Shown in pieces: positions 46,589-55,061 of a stretch of 64,000 nt of DNA. Source of the stretch: Alteromonas naphthalenivorans (GTDB taxonomy: Bacteria > Pseudomonadota > Gammaproteobacteria > Enterobacterales > Alteromonadaceae). Below the pieces are notes generated by a model. That model was not told the DNA's origin. It saw only the letters and a program-made list of their open reading frames with translations, and ran no database searches. The translations under genes were made by a program, and so were the position numbers. The DNA is taken from assembly GCF_000213655.1 (NCBI RefSeq), contig NC_015554.1, positions 3,162,001 through 3,226,000 of the forward strand, written 5' to 3'. Every line of letters begins with the position of its first letter. Positions within the stretch are counted from its first letter, which is position 1.

Positions 46589-47362
46589 ATGAACAATCGA
46601 AATAGACAGTCAATTTTTTCAAAGCCTACTGTAATCGCCAGTGTTATTGCGTTAACCCTAGGTAGTAGCGCCTTCTCCGTGTCTGCTCAGGAATATAATG
46701 AGGCTACAAATTCCGAAATAGAGGTTGTGAAGGGTAAGACTGATGTTGAAGTTACACAACCAGCGCCATCTGTAGACGTAAAACAAAAGGATCCAGAAGT
46801 TGATGTTGCCGTTGGTCAAGCGAAGGTCGATGTAGAATATCAAGATCCTGAAATTAGAATTCAACAGCAACAGCCTGAAGTTGAAGTCGTTCAGGCAGAG
46901 CCGCAAATTAATGTAGAAACAGCGGAACCTCAGGTGACCGTAAACCAAGCTGAGCCAGAAATAATCATCGAAAAAAGTGAGCCTGATATCAATATCGTTA
47001 GACGGGATGAAAATGGTGATATTCGAAGAGATAGCGACGCCGCATATGTGAAGCATTTAACCGTTCAAGAGCTAGAAGACAAAGATGTGATGGCACCTAA
47101 CGGTGAAGAACTTGCTTCCATTGACCAAGTCGTTAAAAGCAATCGAAGTGATGAACTTGCACTTGTAATAGAAAGTGGCGGTGTAATGGGCGTAGGTTCT
47201 CGCAAAAGTGTGTTGCCATTAAGTGAAGTATCTTTGGAGAATGATGAAATTGTATGGAGTTCTGAAAAGAAGGTAGAACAGTTGCCTGAATATTCAGACA
47301 GCCAGTTTGTTTCTATTCAGCAAAAGGGCCAAACCATTGAAGACTTTTTAAGCGGTGAATAA
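46589..47362 (+). CDS. exported nine-residue-repeat protein with PRC-barrel
   Basis: 257 residues. After a signal peptide (cut near VSA-QEY), residues 44-138 are about ten head-to-tail nine-residue repeats of the form V-x-V-x-x-x-x-P-x (for example VDVKQKDPE, IRIQQQQPE, VTVNQAEPE). Residues about 155-240 look like a PRC-barrel (LTVQELEDKDVMAPNGEELA ... SVLPLSEVSL). ATG 46589 is chosen because AAGGA lies 9 bases upstream and it begins a good signal peptide. The repeats probably form a beta-solenoid or extended beta rod; the function is unknown. The next gene carries the same repeats. Confidence 0.75.
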   Translation: MNNRNRQSIFSKPTVIASVIALTLGSSAFSVSAQEYNEATNSEIEVVKGKTDVEVTQPAPSVDVKQKDPEVDVAVGQAKVDVEYQDPEIRIQQQQPEVEVVQAEPQINVETAEPQVTVNQAEPEIIIEKSEPDINIVRRDENGDIRRDSDAAYVKHLTVQELEDKDVMAPNGEELASIDQVVKSNRSDELALVIESGGVMGVGSRKSVLPLSEVSLENDEIVWSSEKKVEQLPEYSDSQFVSIQQKGQTIEDFLSGE

Positions 47363-47413
47363 TTTAGCAGCTTATTTGACGACAATTTTTTACAGCTTAA
47401 GAGGATATATATC

Positions 47414-47926
47414 ATGAAATTCAATAAATTAAACACTGCACTAGCACTTACGGCACTAACTACGTCACCGGCTATTTTTGCTCAAGAGATGGCTTCTGTT
47501 GAAAAGCAAAAGACAAACTATGATGCCGTAATCGAACAGTACGATGTGAACAAAAACGGCGAATTAGACAGAGATGAGCTACAAGCTTATATGTCAGACA
47601 GCCAACCTCAAGCTACTGAGCGAAAGGGCGATAAGGTTTCTGTGGTTCAGAAACCTGCAATAGTTACCATCAATCAAAAACCGGCTCAAATTACGGTGAC
47701 ACAACCTAAACCTGAGGTATCGATTACCACAAACGATCCTGATATCTCTATTCAACAGCCAGAACCGGAAGTTACGGTTTCGCAGGCAAAGCCTAAAGTA
47801 AATGTGAAAACAGGTAAACCAGCGGTTGATGTTAGACAGGATGACCCCGAAGTAGCGGTAAAACAACCTGAACCCACGGTTGATGTTGAACGTGAAGACA
47901 TTTATGTGGATGTTGACGACAACTAA
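47414..47926 (+). CDS. exported EF-hand protein with the same nine-residue repeats
   Basis: 170 residues. The signal peptide ends near IFA-QE. One EF-hand loop lies at residues 44-55 (DVNKNGELDRDE, Ca-binding positions D44, N46, N48 and E55). Residues 75-170, the entire C-terminal part, are ten and a half nine-residue repeats with no gap (VTINQKPAQ, ISIQQPEPE, VDVRQDDPE and so on). The gene follows the PRC-barrel gene by 51 bp with AAGAGGA upstream, so the two are probably co-transcribed and may form a joint structure. Similar repeats in both suggest a duplication of the repeat module onto different partners. Confidence 0.75.
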   Translation: MKFNKLNTALALTALTTSPAIFAQEMASVEKQKTNYDAVIEQYDVNKNGELDRDELQAYMSDSQPQATERKGDKVSVVQKPAIVTINQKPAQITVTQPKPEVSITTNDPDISIQQPEPEVTVSQAKPKVNVKTGKPAVDVRQDDPEVAVKQPEPTVDVEREDIYVDVDDN

Positions 47927-47991
47927 TACAAAGTGAGTCCACATGCGTTTTAGTTTGAGTTTATTTTTGGCTAAAATACATTCTTAGCATT

Positions 47992-48033
47992 CTTAGCGTT
48001 AGGGGTAAGTCATATTACCCCCTTTTCGCTAAG
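47992..48033 (+). terminator. stepped hairpin after the repeat genes
   Basis: CTTAGCG/CGCTAAG encloses GGGGTAA/TTACCCC, a 14-pair stepped stem. No T run follows the outer stem, so it may be a factor-dependent terminator or a structured RNA end. The rest of the 396-bp gap to ybiT (47927-48322) holds nothing I can identify. Confidence 0.5.
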
Positions 48034-48322
48034 ACATACGCCGTAGCAATTTTTCTAAATATTCGCAGCACCGACAATACACGCAACCTACTCCCAAAAG
48101 ATTATAAGGGCACGAGCCATTGATATCTCTGTTGCGTCCCGCTTTAATTGCTTATTGATTCACTACAAATTTGTGAAGATACGGCCAATAGCTCAAAATT
48201 TCCTCGACACAGCGGCCGTAATTCCTTATAGTGCGCGCCCAAAGCTTACTCGTACAAAACGCATTTTTTTGCGTTAACTACCAAGCTATCTTTTCTTCTG
48301 ATTTACCCGCTGGATACCTGTT

Positions 48323-49915
48323 TTGATTACCACCGCCAATATCACCATGCAGTTTGGTTCTGCACCCTTGTTTGAAAATATCTCTGCCAAATTTGGTAAC
48401 GGCAACCGCTATGGCCTTATCGGCGCGAACGGTTGCGGCAAGTCTACCTTCATGAAAATTTTGAGCGGTAAGTTAACGCCAAGTGCCGGTAACGTGTCTA
48501 TGGCGCCGGGTACCAAATTAGGTATCTTAAGTCAGGATCAATTCGCGTTTGAAGAATTCAGCGTGGTTGATGCCGTGATCATGGGCGACCGTGAGTTGTG
48601 GGAAGTCAAAAAAGAGCGTGACGAAATATACAGCAAGCTAGATATGAGTGAAGAAGACGGTATGCGCGTTGCCGACTTAGAAACCCAATTTGCTGAAATG
48701 GATGGCTACACCGCAGAAGCCCGCGCTGGCGACATCTTGAACGCAGCAGGTATTGAAGAACACTACCATTTTGGTTTAATGAAAGAAGTGGCGCCAGGTA
48801 AAAAAGTACGTGTTTTATTGGCACAAGCTTTGTTTGCCGACCCAGACATTTTGCTTCTCGACGAACCTACCAACAACTTGGATATTTACACCATTACGTG
48901 GTTAGCCGATGAGCTAAATAAACGTAAATCCACCATGCTAATTATCTCGCATGACCGCCACTTCTTAAACTCAGTATGTACTCACATGGCTGATATCGAT
49001 TACGGTGAATTACGCGTTTATCCAGGCAACTATGATGCGTTCATTGAAGCGTCAATGTTGGTTCAAGAGCAGTTACTTAACGAGAACGCAAAGAAATCTG
49101 CTGAAATTGAAGAACTTCAAGGCTTCGTAGCGCGTTTCTCTGCTAACGCCTCTAAAGCGAAGCAGGCTACCTCTCGTGCTAAGCGCTTGGAAAAAATTGA
49201 GCTAGCTGAAGTTAAAGCTTCTAGCCGCCGCAAGCCCTATATTGTGTTTGAACAACACAAGAAACTGCACCGCTTAGCCATTACGCTAGAAGATGTAGGT
49301 CATGGCTACCCTGATCTTCCGTTATTTAACAACGCTAACTTATTGTTAGAAGCAGGCTCTCGCCTTGCTATCATTGGTGAAAACGGCGCGGGTAAAACCA
49401 CCCTCTTAAAATGTTTAGTTGATGAATTATCACCTGAGCACGGTACGATAAAATGGGCTGAAAATGCCGCTATTGGTTATATTCCACAAGATAGCACCAA
49501 AGACTTCGATTGCGATTTAAGCTTGTTTGATTGGATGAGCCAGTGGCGCTTGCCTAAGCATGACGACTTGCAAGTTCGTGGCATGTTAGGCCGCCTATTG
49601 TTTAGTTCAGACGACTTTAACAAGAAAGTAGCTGTGTGTTCTGGTGGTGAGAAGAACCGCTTGTTATTCGGTAAGCTGATGCTACAAGACATCAACGTAT
49701 TGGTGATGGACGAACCTACTAACCACTTAGATATGGAATCTATTGAAGCGCTGAACAATGGCCTTTATAAATTCGACGGCACGGTTATATTTGTAAGCCA
49801 CGACCGCGAGTTTGTGTCATCACTGGCCACCCAGATTATTGAAATTAAAGATAACAAGCTTAACCACTTTGAAGGTAACTACGAAGAATTCTTGGCGCAT
49901 AGCGAAGGCAAGTAG
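48323..49915 (+). CDS. ybiT: ABC-F family ATPase YbiT
   Basis: 530 residues with two ABC domains: GANGCGKST and GENGAGKTT (Walker A), [11 protein letters not shown] and [10 protein letters not shown] (Walker B), and the signature CSGGEKNR. It has no membrane helices, as in all ABC-F proteins, which act on the ribosome E-site and translation. The start [24 protein letters not shown] N-terminus matches E. coli YbiT. The start codon is TTG 48323; no ATG gives the family N-terminus. Confidence 0.95.
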   Translation: MITTANITMQFGSAPLFENISAKFGNGNRYGLIGANGCGKSTFMKILSGKLTPSAGNVSMAPGTKLGILSQDQFAFEEFSVVDAVIMGDRELWEVKKERDEIYSKLDMSEEDGMRVADLETQFAEMDGYTAEARAGDILNAAGIEEHYHFGLMKEVAPGKKVRVLLAQALFADPDILLLDEPTNNLDIYTITWLADELNKRKSTMLIISHDRHFLNSVCTHMADIDYGELRVYPGNYDAFIEASMLVQEQLLNENAKKSAEIEELQGFVARFSANASKAKQATSRAKRLEKIELAEVKASSRRKPYIVFEQHKKLHRLAITLEDVGHGYPDLPLFNNANLLLEAGSRLAIIGENGAGKTTLLKCLVDELSPEHGTIKWAENAAIGYIPQDSTKDFDCDLSLFDWMSQWRLPKHDDLQVRGMLGRLLFSSDDFNKKVAVCSGGEKNRLLFGKLMLQDINVLVMDEPTNHLDMESIEALNNGLYKFDGTVIFVSHDREFVSSLATQIIEIKDNKLNHFEGNYEEFLAHSEGK

Positions 49916-49941
49916 CCTTTAAAGTAGTCAATGTTATTGCT

Positions 49942-49979
49942 AAAGCCCAGCATGGTAAATTACCTTGCTGGGCTTTTTT
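49942..49979 (+). terminator. intrinsic terminator of ybiT
   Basis: AAAGCCCAGCA (49942-49952) and TGCTGGGCTTT (49966-49976) form an 11-pair stem, followed by T to 49979. Confidence 0.92.
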
Positions 49980-50016
49980 AGTATGGGGGGCTTTTTAATA
50001 TGGGAGGCTTTAAATA

Positions 50017-51720
50017 CTATAATACCAACACCTTTTTTACCGTTTTTCTAACAATAAAATTCCATGCGAAAAAACGGGCAATACTTGCTATACCGGCGTC
50101 TTTTGTAAATGCAAAAAAGCGTGCTTTAACTCGCTTGTACGCCAGCTCTCTATTTTCGTATTTCACATCAGCCATAGACGCATGATTTAAACGCGATGAA
50201 TCCAAAAACTGCTGAATACTGTGATAATCACGTTTTTCAATGTTCAGTGGTAATTGCTTTTGAATTACTCCTTCATCGCGCTGCTTATCTAAAATACCAT
50301 TAATGGTCAGCATGGCATTTAACCTTCCCCGTTCGTAATCATATTGGCGAAAGCGTTCATCAAAAAAGCCTAAAAATGCGCCTAGCAACTCACCACTAAG
50401 CTCGTCTTTTTTGGCGGTAATAGTATAGATGGTTTTTAAATTGGTTGGGCCCAACTCCGCGGCATGTTCTAGCACCGCGATTGTGTCTATCCATAGTTTA
50501 AAGTGGCTTGGTGGAAGTGGTTTTTCTGCAACATCAACACGATATTGAGTAGCGAGCCGGGCAATATCGGCGGCATATTCAAGCGTATTTCCGCCATATA
50601 CCACGGCGATCATTGAATCTATAATGGCTTGCTCAGCGAACACCTCATCGCTGGTAGCGCTGTACAATTTTTCACGTAAGATGTCGGCTTGATGATCTAG
50701 CCTAAGCACCTTTTCGTTGCCTTGCTCTTGCAGTAGCCACTCTTGAAACCCGCTTTGAAGGTACACGCTATTGAGCATTTGCTTGGCACTTTGTGCAAAG
50801 GATGCTGTGGTTGCATCAAATTCTGGATTGGCAGCACTCTCCCTAGGGTTGGGTGAAATGTAAAAGTAAAAGCGGTTTTCATAATCGGTATAGTTTGTAT
50901 CATTTTGTTCAGCCAATGATACAGCCATACCTAAAGGGTAATTATTAAACGCCCCACCATCCATAAAGCTAAAGGTACTGTCTTCAAATTTTACAGCGCC
51001 TCGACCGCTGTAATCGCCATGTAGCCAACTTCGGGAGAGTGACACCGGCGAGAACGCTACTGGGAAGGCACCACATCCTCGTGCCGCGGAACTAATCTCG
51101 TTCCAAATAGCCTGGTTATCGGTTGTGTTGTCCAGCGTAGCGGTATACCGGTCTTGATGGCGCGTTTGGGTGAACTTTCCTTGCCCCAAGGTTTCCGTTA
51201 AATAAGCAAACGTATCTACTTCATAATCGACGCCATTGAGGTTAGACATGGCCAGCCCTAACCTGATAGAGGTAGCGCTGGCAATGTGGGGCGTTTGAAC
51301 TAGCGGTGTTTCTGCTTGTGCTGGTGGAGAGTTAGGTACTGATGATTCTACGTACCGGCTATTAATCAGCTTATCAGCAATGGTTTTTACAAAGCCATTC
51401 GAGAGCAGTGAGTTTTTGGCATTGTCGCCGGGTAAAGGCGTTAATAACCCGTTTATATCAACCGACTTCACCCATGCTTCGTAACCCACATTGGTATTTT
51501 CGCCCGATAAGGCGTCGCCATCATATAAGAGTTTCTGCGCTATCATTGCGGCGGTCATGCCACCAGCACTAGCGCCAGTAAGCACATCTATTTCAATTTT
51601 TGGGTTGGCAGGGTTTTCGTTATGTTCTTTTAGCGCTTTAATAATTTCATAAAGCGTACCCGCTTCATAAGAGCCCAAAGAAACGGCGCCTGATATGGCA
51701 ATTGCAACGCGGTAGGTCAT
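50017..51720 (-). CDS. patatin-like protein, large type
   Basis: 567 residues. SGAVSLGSYEAGTL is the oxyanion loop, LTGASAGGMTA the nucleophile elbow and FMDGGAFNNYP carries the catalytic Asp. The second half is helical with no recognised domain. There is no signal peptide. It differs from the smaller patatin at 41679 and belongs to the long DUF3376-like group. ATG 51720 is chosen because GGAG lies upstream and it gives the family N-terminus MTYRVAIAISG; the frame is open to 51741. Confidence 0.85.
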   Translation of the reverse strand: MTYRVAIAISGAVSLGSYEAGTLYEIIKALKEHNENPANPKIEIDVLTGASAGGMTAAMIAQKLLYDGDALSGENTNVGYEAWVKSVDINGLLTPLPGDNAKNSLLSNGFVKTIADKLINSRYVESSVPNSPPAQAETPLVQTPHIASATSIRLGLAMSNLNGVDYEVDTFAYLTETLGQGKFTQTRHQDRYTATLDNTTDNQAIWNEISSAARGCGAFPVAFSPVSLSRSWLHGDYSGRGAVKFEDSTFSFMDGGAFNNYPLGMAVSLAEQNDTNYTDYENRFYFYISPNPRESAANPEFDATTASFAQSAKQMLNSVYLQSGFQEWLLQEQGNEKVLRLDHQADILREKLYSATSDEVFAEQAIIDSMIAVVYGGNTLEYAADIARLATQYRVDVAEKPLPPSHFKLWIDTIAVLEHAAELGPTNLKTIYTITAKKDELSGELLGAFLGFFDERFRQYDYERGRLNAMLTINGILDKQRDEGVIQKQLPLNIEKRDYHSIQQFLDSSRLNHASMADVKYENRELAYKRVKARFFAFTKDAGIASIARFFAWNFIVRKTVKKVLVL

Positions 51721-51819
51721 GTTACGCTCCAGAAAATTCAATATTTTTGAATCACCGAGAAGGCAGTCTCAGAACGCTGATCCACAGCACTTTAGGGTAA
51801 TATACGCTTGAAGCTTGGG

Positions 51820-52941
51820 TTATTGAAGCCTTCCTTTTACCCAAATATTGGCTAACTTTATATTATCATCCACTAATAACACATTAGCATACTGCCCTGC
51901 TGCGAGACTGCCTAGTTTATGCTGCATTCCCATGAAGGTTGCAGGCGTACTACTTGCCATTGCGCTTGCTTGGGTTAAGCTTACGCCTAAATCATGACAA
52001 GTATTTGCCACAGCCCCATGCATATCTAAGCATGAACCGGCCAATGTGCCATCAGGGGTGGTGAGTTTACTGCCACTGCGCTTAATTTCTGTCTTGAAAA
52101 AAGCCAGCGTGTCTAGGTTGCTCCCCACATGCGCCATGGCATCGGTCACCAACATTATCTTTTCTTTACCTTTAACCTTTATGGCCAACTCAGCACTTTT
52201 AGGGTGTACGTGATGGTGATCCACAATTAACCCACAATACGCACTATCAAACAACAATGCTGCGCCCACAGCACCTGGCGCCCGAGAGGTAAACGCTGAC
52301 ATTGCATTATACAAATGGGTGAAACCACTCGCCCCAGCGTTAAGTGCATCGCTTACTTGTTCAAAGCTAGCATTGGTGTGCCCTAATGCAACCACTACCC
52401 CTTCTGCCACCATTTCTTTAATAAAACTGGGGCTCACACTTTCAGGGGCCACCGTTAACAGTACCTTGCCAATATCCTTTCTGCACAAGGTCGCCAGCTC
52501 ACTATCATGTGGCGTACGAATAAAGCTTTCTTCATGCACGCCTTTTTTCGCAGTACTTAAAAAAGGCCCCTCATAATGAATACCTTCAATATTTGGATGA
52601 TTATTGGCAATGGCTTCACTTACCGCATCGGCGGCGTTAGCCATAGTGGTCACATTATCGGTAATGAGTGTAGGCAACATACTGGTAGTGCCGAACTGCA
52701 AATGCGCATTCGCCATGGTTTTTAGTGCATCGTACGTGGGCGTATGATTAAACAGTATCCCCCCGCCACCATTTACCTGTGTGTCTATATACCCAGGAAT
52801 AAGCGTACCTGCGTACTTTTCTGCAAGCTCTTCCTTTGTGGCATCTTGAATGCGTTGGATCACGCCCTGTTCTATACATAGGGTTTTATTAAACTGAATG
52901 CCTGCGGGTGTCAGTACTTTGTCTGAGGTAATTGTTTGCAT
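51820..52941 (-). CDS. nagA: N-acetylglucosamine-6-phosphate deacetylase
   Basis: NagA removes acetate from GlcNAc-6-P in the cytoplasm. The 373 residues have the amidohydrolase motifs: TLIPGYIDTQVNGGGG, IHYEGPFLS, ALGHTNAS (His), THLYNAMSAFTSRAPG and MLVTDAMAH. The start overlaps the stop of the kinase gene by 1 bp (TAATG), so the two are coupled. With the kinase it converts GlcNAc to GlcN-6-P; the deaminase NagB is not in the window. Confidence 0.95.
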   Translation of the reverse strand: MQTITSDKVLTPAGIQFNKTLCIEQGVIQRIQDATKEELAEKYAGTLIPGYIDTQVNGGGGILFNHTPTYDALKTMANAHLQFGTTSMLPTLITDNVTTMANAADAVSEAIANNHPNIEGIHYEGPFLSTAKKGVHEESFIRTPHDSELATLCRKDIGKVLLTVAPESVSPSFIKEMVAEGVVVALGHTNASFEQVSDALNAGASGFTHLYNAMSAFTSRAPGAVGAALLFDSAYCGLIVDHHHVHPKSAELAIKVKGKEKIMLVTDAMAHVGSNLDTLAFFKTEIKRSGSKLTTPDGTLAGSCLDMHGAVANTCHDLGVSLTQASAMASSTPATFMGMQHKLGSLAAGQYANVLLVDDNIKLANIWVKGRLQ

Positions 52942-53963
52942 TAAGCCAGTGCTACCTGTTGTTTTGCGTATTGAATAACCGCTGCTTGAGGTGACGATTT
53001 GGGTTCAATAAGCCTAGTTTGAAGATCAGCACTTAATAACGGCTGATACACATGACTTAGCCCACCGACTAAGCAAAGGGGCAAATCCTGATTATTGGTG
53101 AATGTTTTTTCACTAGGTGCCTTGCAGGTAAGTGTTTGACCAACATCGTTGAGGTAGCTAGCCCCTTGTTGAATAAGTGCCCCGGCTGCGGCGCAACCTT
53201 TTTTATAGGCTGCCACCACACTGGGGGCCAATGCACCAAACTCTCTTCCTTTAAACCCCGCCACTTTTGTGACCAACTGTTGTGGGTTTGATACGGCTAA
53301 ATTATCGCAAATAGATGCAAACAAGAGACTATGAGGAATAAGTTCATCAAACACCAACAAGCTGTGTTTAACCGCCTCAAGGCCTAACCAACCGCCACTA
53401 GCATTGTCGCTAATTGGAAGCCCGTAACCGCCCTTGTCTTTAAAATTGTGCGAATTAGTACTGGTGCCAGTGCCAGTAAAAACTGTAGCCGCCGATCCAG
53501 TGCCGCAAATAATTAATGCACCGGCATAGCCGTTATGAGCGCCAAGGCAGGCGGCATGTAAATCACTGATGACGGTTACGCTTTTGAAGGGGTGGTGTAA
53601 ACTTAAAAACTGATTTAATGCGCTGGGAATATTTGCACCAGCAAGCCCTGCGGCAAGGTGTATTTGATTGAGCTTGATTGCTGGGTTGGTAGGTTTATTT
53701 GTCGCGCTACTGGGCTTATCTATTGCGCTAATGGGCTTATCTACTTCGCTAATTGACTTATCTACTGCGCTAATGGGCTTTATTGCGCTAATCGCTTTTT
53801 CACTAGCATCGATAATTGACTGCATTGCGGCAGCAGCATTGGTCATAATATTGGCAGAACCAGCGTCGGCGTAGCTTAATACGTTACCGTGCTCATCCTC
53901 TAACTGCACTCTGCAGTGAGTACCGCCGCCATCCACACCAATATAATAACTCTGCTCTACCAT
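52941..53963 (-). CDS. BadF/BadG-type N-acetylglucosamine kinase
   Basis: 340 residues with the ASKHA kinase fold of the BadF/BadG/BcrA group: IGVDGGGTHCRV (phosphate 1 loop), VISDLHAACLGA, ALIICGTGSAA and GLPISDNASGGWLG. Its link to nagA makes it the GlcNAc kinase (NagK function). Between residues 57 and 91 is an insert of seven-residue repeats (KPISAVD, KPISAID and so on) not expected in the family; it is encoded by the tandem repeats at 53691-53792. Confidence 0.82.
   Translation of the reverse strand: MVEQSYYIGVDGGGTHCRVQLEDEHGNVLSYADAGSANIMTNAAAAMQSIIDASEKAISAIKPISAVDKSISEVDKPISAIDKPSSATNKPTNPAIKLNQIHLAAGLAGANIPSALNQFLSLHHPFKSVTVISDLHAACLGAHNGYAGALIICGTGSAATVFTGTGTSTNSHNFKDKGGYGLPISDNASGGWLGLEAVKHSLLVFDELIPHSLLFASICDNLAVSNPQQLVTKVAGFKGREFGALAPSVVAAYKKGCAAAGALIQQGASYLNDVGQTLTCKAPSEKTFTNNQDLPLCLVGGLSHVYQPLLSADLQTRLIEPKSSPQAAVIQYAKQQVALA
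53691..53792 (-). repeat. 21-bp tandem repeats within the nagK-like gene
   Basis: About five copies of a 21-bp unit like GGGCTTATCTACTTCGCTAAT (the last is 18 bp) encode repeated K-P-I-S-A-x-D heptads. The copy number could vary without shifting the frame, since 21 is a multiple of three. Confidence 0.85.
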
Positions 53964-54250
53964 TTACTCTTAATTTCCATTTTTGTGCTGTCATCAGTGG
54001 TACTAGGGTGTACTGATTGAAGCCATTTGCATGGCGAATATTCTGCGCCGCATTTAACTTGTTGAAGCTTCATTTAACGGTATTTTATCATAGCTTTACT
54101 CTCAACCAACAAAAAGCAAAAGCCATCCATTTTCATCACTTAGTAGCGTTTATTCACTACTAGGTATGACTCAAATATCCATATGATTGTCACAATTGAC
54201 CGCCACACTGTATTGATACCTAAAATCAGCTTCAACAAGGAACCTATCCG

Positions 54251-54901
54251 GTGTTACTTTCCCATAGTAAACAGTTTCTCTTTGTACACATTGCTAAAAC
54301 TGGTGGTACAAGTATTCGTGAGGCGCTGTCACAGTACCGCTGGGGACACCGCTATGCCGTAGCACAGTTTATCAGTAATAAAATGAGTCAGTTTTGTGGG
54401 CATAAGATTGGTAGCCGCTTTCCCCGGCATTCTCGCATTATTGCGGCAAAAGAAATGCTCCCCGAAGAATACTTTAATGGGTTGTACAAGTTTTCGGTGG
54501 TGAGAAACCCCTGGGACTTGCAGGTAAGCTTCTATCATCACATTAAACGCGAACGACCTCAGGTGATGGAAGGTCATGATACCTTCGAGCGCTTTATGCG
54601 ATGGAAATTCAACCCTGAGCGTCCATATCAATACCACATAGACACATCACTGCAATTGCAAAGCGATTACCTTGTGGATTTACATGGAAATTTGCTGACT
54701 GATTTTATTGGTCACTACGAAAATTTACAGGAAGATTTTGATGCTATCTGTTCGCACTTGTCTATTCCCCCGTCAACACTTCCCCATAAACGTAAAGCGA
54801 CAGATAGAGGCAGCTATCAAGCGTATTACACGGACGAACTGAAGCGCTTAGTGGATAACCACTTCGCAAAAGACATTCAATTGTTGGGTTACCGCTTTTG
54901 A
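54251..54901 (+). CDS. sulfotransferase family protein
   Basis: 216 residues with the PAPS-binding signature of Sulfotransfer_2: FVHIAKTGGTSIREAL (5'-phosphosulfate loop) near residue 12 and FSVVRNPWDLQVSFY (3'-phosphate-binding) near residue 85. The enzyme moves sulfate from PAPS to a hydroxyl of a glycan or other molecule; the acceptor is unknown. GTG 54251 is chosen; the next start would cut into the PAPS loop region. It stands alone, with no polysaccharide genes next to it. Confidence 0.85.
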   Translation: MLLSHSKQFLFVHIAKTGGTSIREALSQYRWGHRYAVAQFISNKMSQFCGHKIGSRFPRHSRIIAAKEMLPEEYFNGLYKFSVVRNPWDLQVSFYHHIKRERPQVMEGHDTFERFMRWKFNPERPYQYHIDTSLQLQSDYLVDLHGNLLTDFIGHYENLQEDFDAICSHLSIPPSTLPHKRKATDRGSYQAYYTDELKRLVDNHFAKDIQLLGYRF

Positions 54902-54966
54902 TGTTAGCGAAAATGCTTAAAGATGTATAAGCCCAATGTGAAACACCATTGTATTACTTGACTAAG

Positions 54967-55005
54967 CCAGTTCAATAAACCAGTTCAATAGGCCGGTTCA
55001 ATTAG
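54967..55005. repeat. 13-bp tandem repeats after the sulfotransferase gene
   Basis: CCAGTTCAATAAA, CCAGTTCAATAGG and CCGGTTCAATTAG follow head to tail. They lie between the convergent sulfotransferase and diguanylate cyclase genes. Confidence 0.75.
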
Positions 55006-55061
55006 CAAGAGCTCATTAAGCCAGTATCATTGAGTCAGCGCCCTATTTATATTGGATGGTA

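Noticed and set aside
46658..47056. Minus-strand 132-codon frame across the repeat protein
   Set aside because: It is the antisense shadow of regular 27-bp repeats; the plus-strand gene has a signal peptide, ribosome-binding site and domains.
53668..53874. Plus-strand hydrophobic 68-codon frame with repeats
   Set aside because: It is the antisense of the heptad repeats in the kinase gene.
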